Below, piece by piece: positions 62,680 to 64,000 of a DNA stretch of 64,000 bases. This DNA is from Tectiglobus sp965247245. Lineage in GTDB: Bacteria; Pseudomonadota; Alphaproteobacteria; Rhizobiales; Hyphomicrobiaceae. Location of the stretch: NCBI GenBank assembly GCA_965247245.1, contig CBDFGV010000003.1:2976001-3040000 (forward strand), given 5' to 3'. The notes below the pieces were generated by a model, which saw only the letters and a list, made by a program, of their open reading frames with translations, searched no databases and was not told where the DNA came from. Numbering within the stretch: position 1 is the stretch's first letter; every line of letters starts with the position of its first letter. Made by a program: the position numbers and the translations under genes.

Positions 62680-64000
62680 TTACGACGCGCGATCAATTTT
62701 GGTTGACTTGTGAACCAATTGCAGTGGTTGTGCCTCCCTTCTAGAGGAAAGCATTTCTGGTGTTGTTGATGGTGGTGAGCCGGGATCGATCGTCTTAGGG
62801 TGCGATTGCTCGGGTCTGCGAGCATTGCCAATCTGAATCTCCAACTCATCCCTAAGGACGCCATGGATATAGTAAGTTGCTTGCGCGTGGCGAATGAGCG
62901 GTTCGTCCAGCTTCACGTTGCGGCCCATGGCGATCTGAATGATGCGACGTACGCCGGGGACATCCAGATCCGCTTCAGCGACCCCGCCGACATAAGCGTC
63001 TGCGCGCATCGAATTGAAGCCACCGCTCTCGCGAGGGCGTTGCGGCTTGACTGCCGCCAGCATAGAGAGCTTGTCAACGGTCGGCACATTCGTGAGCATT
63101 TCCCGCACGTCAGGGAGACGCACACGGTCCATCGGTGAGAATGTCGTCTGGGCGCCGAAGATGCCCGTGAAGAATGTCAGCATGTCAATGCCAATAGCAA
63201 TGGCGATGGCAAAGAGGGCCAATGTATCCATCACCGCCAAGGCTTTCCAGCTTTGATAGAAACTGTGGGCGGCGGCCGTACTCTCGCGTGCCAACGTGTT
63301 GAGCCGGCCTTGATACGCGGAGATCGTATCAAATGGGAGAGCCGACTGCCGCAAGCACTGACCGCCAAAATCGATAGCTTGTGCGAATGACTGCGATGCA
63401 ATGAGATGTTTCTGGTTCTTGCATGATGCGGCAAAGGCAAGCTGGCCTACCAACAGGCGATCGACTGGTGCGATTTCGTCCTTGAGTAGTCCTGGCTCAC
63501 AGTTCGTGCCGGCAGTCGTGTCCGGAGATATGCGGCGCAGTTCGGACTGCACGGCGACGCATACTGTTACCAACTCGGACAGTGTTTGAGATGAGGGATT
63601 GAGATCGAACGCGCTCAATCGGAAAGACAGACTTGTTTGATCTTGTGTTGGGCCTGTCTTTGAAACTGACTGGCCTTGAATGAAGTTGGATTTCCCCGCG
63701 TCTTGGTCGGCTGCGTTCCCAAGTTGACGGTCAAGACCGGCCAATCTTGATTGCAATCTGGCAATATCCAATCCGGTCGATTGAAACCTGGCTTGCAGCG
63801 CGTCTCTGCGGCGTAAGGCGGTAAGACTCGAAGCTTGCAGTTCCCGGGCAATCTCACGTTTCTTGCGACATGCTGCGCCGCAGCCCTCTTTGCCTGTCAG
63901 CCCTTCTCCCGTAACGCCGAGCGCCTCCTTAATAACATCTGCCTCTGCTTTGCGGTAAGCTGAATCGCGCTTCCGATAGTCATCTGAGTGTACGGTAATG
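62680..64000 (-). CDS. Uncharacterised membrane protein, N-terminus beyond window edge
   Basis: The frame is open from the right edge (first codons read ITVHSDDYRKRDSAYRK) to a stop at 62680, about 439 residues. It starts with a charged, probably helical region containing GKEGCGAACRKKREIA, then a long coiled-coil-like part (LQASSLTALRRRDALQARF), a clear membrane segment around ALFAIAIAIGIDMLTFFTGI and a soluble C-terminal domain ending in a disordered Pro/Ser-rich tail. More membrane helices probably lie before the edge. I do not recognise the family. Confidence 0.65.
   Translation of the reverse strand, partial: ITVHSDDYRKRDSAYRKAEADVIKEALGVTGEGLTGKEGCGAACRKKREIARELQASSLTALRRRDALQARFQSTGLDIARLQSRLAGLDRQLGNAADQDAGKSNFIQGQSVSKTGPTQDQTSLSFRLSAFDLNPSSQTLSELVTVCVAVQSELRRISPDTTAGTNCEPGLLKDEIAPVDRLLVGQLAFAASCKNQKHLIASQSFAQAIDFGGQCLRQSALPFDTISAYQGRLNTLARESTAAAHSFYQSWKALAVMDTLALFAIAIAIGIDMLTFFTGIFGAQTTFSPMDRVRLPDVREMLTNVPTVDKLSMLAAVKPQRPRESGGFNSMRADAYVGGVAEADLDVPGVRRIIQIAMGRNVKLDEPLIRHAQATYYIHGVLRDELEIQIGNARRPEQSHPKTIDPGSPPSTTPEMLSSRREAQPLQLVHKSTKIDRAS

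Noticed and set aside
1..64000. tRNA/rRNA genes, CRISPR arrays, insertion sequences, prophage or attachment sites
   Set aside because: Looked for by eye on both strands; no repeat-spacer array, transposase motif or cloverleaf could be supported.

Overview
The window looks like the chromosome of an alphaproteobacterium, probably of the order Hyphomicrobiales. The pointers are an Irr-type iron-control (ICE-like) box in front of a bacterioferritin operon, mid-range G+C, and gene families typical of that order (Dpp-type peptide uptake, amidases, class II aldolase with a DUF1537 kinase). No rRNA, tRNA, CRISPR array, insertion sequence or phage gene was recognised. The organism call is an inference.

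Layout. 1-3.2 kb: an edge-truncated carbamoylase-type amidase and a Cache/HAMP class III adenylate cyclase. 3.3-11.2 kb: a catabolic group with a CoA-transferase, a PrdB/GrdB-like protein whose gene carries an in-frame TGA with a bacterial SECIS-like hairpin just behind it (a likely selenoprotein), a glyoxalase-like protein, a cytoplasmic molybdopterin oxidoreductase, an IclR regulator and an FAD oxidoreductase with a palindromic operator candidate. 11.4-29.1 kb: an accessory biosynthetic region with a SOUL protein, a GT61 glycosyltransferase, an operon of hexapeptide acetyltransferase, AMP-forming ligase, acyl carrier protein and PLP decarboxylase, an SGNH esterase, an NrtS-like protein, a 1359-residue Pls-family NRPS coupled to a diaminobutyrate aminotransferase, a polyamine-type GNAT and an exported TPR-CHAT protein.

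29.2-37.5 kb: a HemL-like aminotransferase, an amidase that has lost the family's catalytic lysine, a hotdog protein, a phosphonoacetate hydrolase, an MFS transporter and a second amidase. 37.8-44.2 kb: aconitase B, then an iron-storage operon (cysteine-motif protein, Bfd, bacterioferritin, imelysin) behind the ICE-like box. 44.6-49.9 kb: a tiny lipoprotein, a polytopic mannosyltransferase-like protein, a GST, an FMN-binding protein and an M29-like protein with a Cys/His-rich tail. 49.9-58.3 kb: a dipeptide/oligopeptide ABC transporter operon with an M20 peptidase, divergent from a third amidase. 58.7-62.5 kb: an OtnK/OtnC-like pair with two SDR dehydrogenases. 62.7 kb to the end: the C-terminal part of an unknown membrane protein.

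The two most notable systems are (i) the selenocysteine-decoding PrdB-like gene outside any recognisable glycine or proline reductase operon, and (ii) the EctB plus Pls-type NRPS pair, which suggests a poly(diaminobutyrate)-like cationic homopolymer or a related amide product, with possible self-protection by the neighbouring acetyltransferase. Functions are assigned from family motifs read by eye; no database search was possible.
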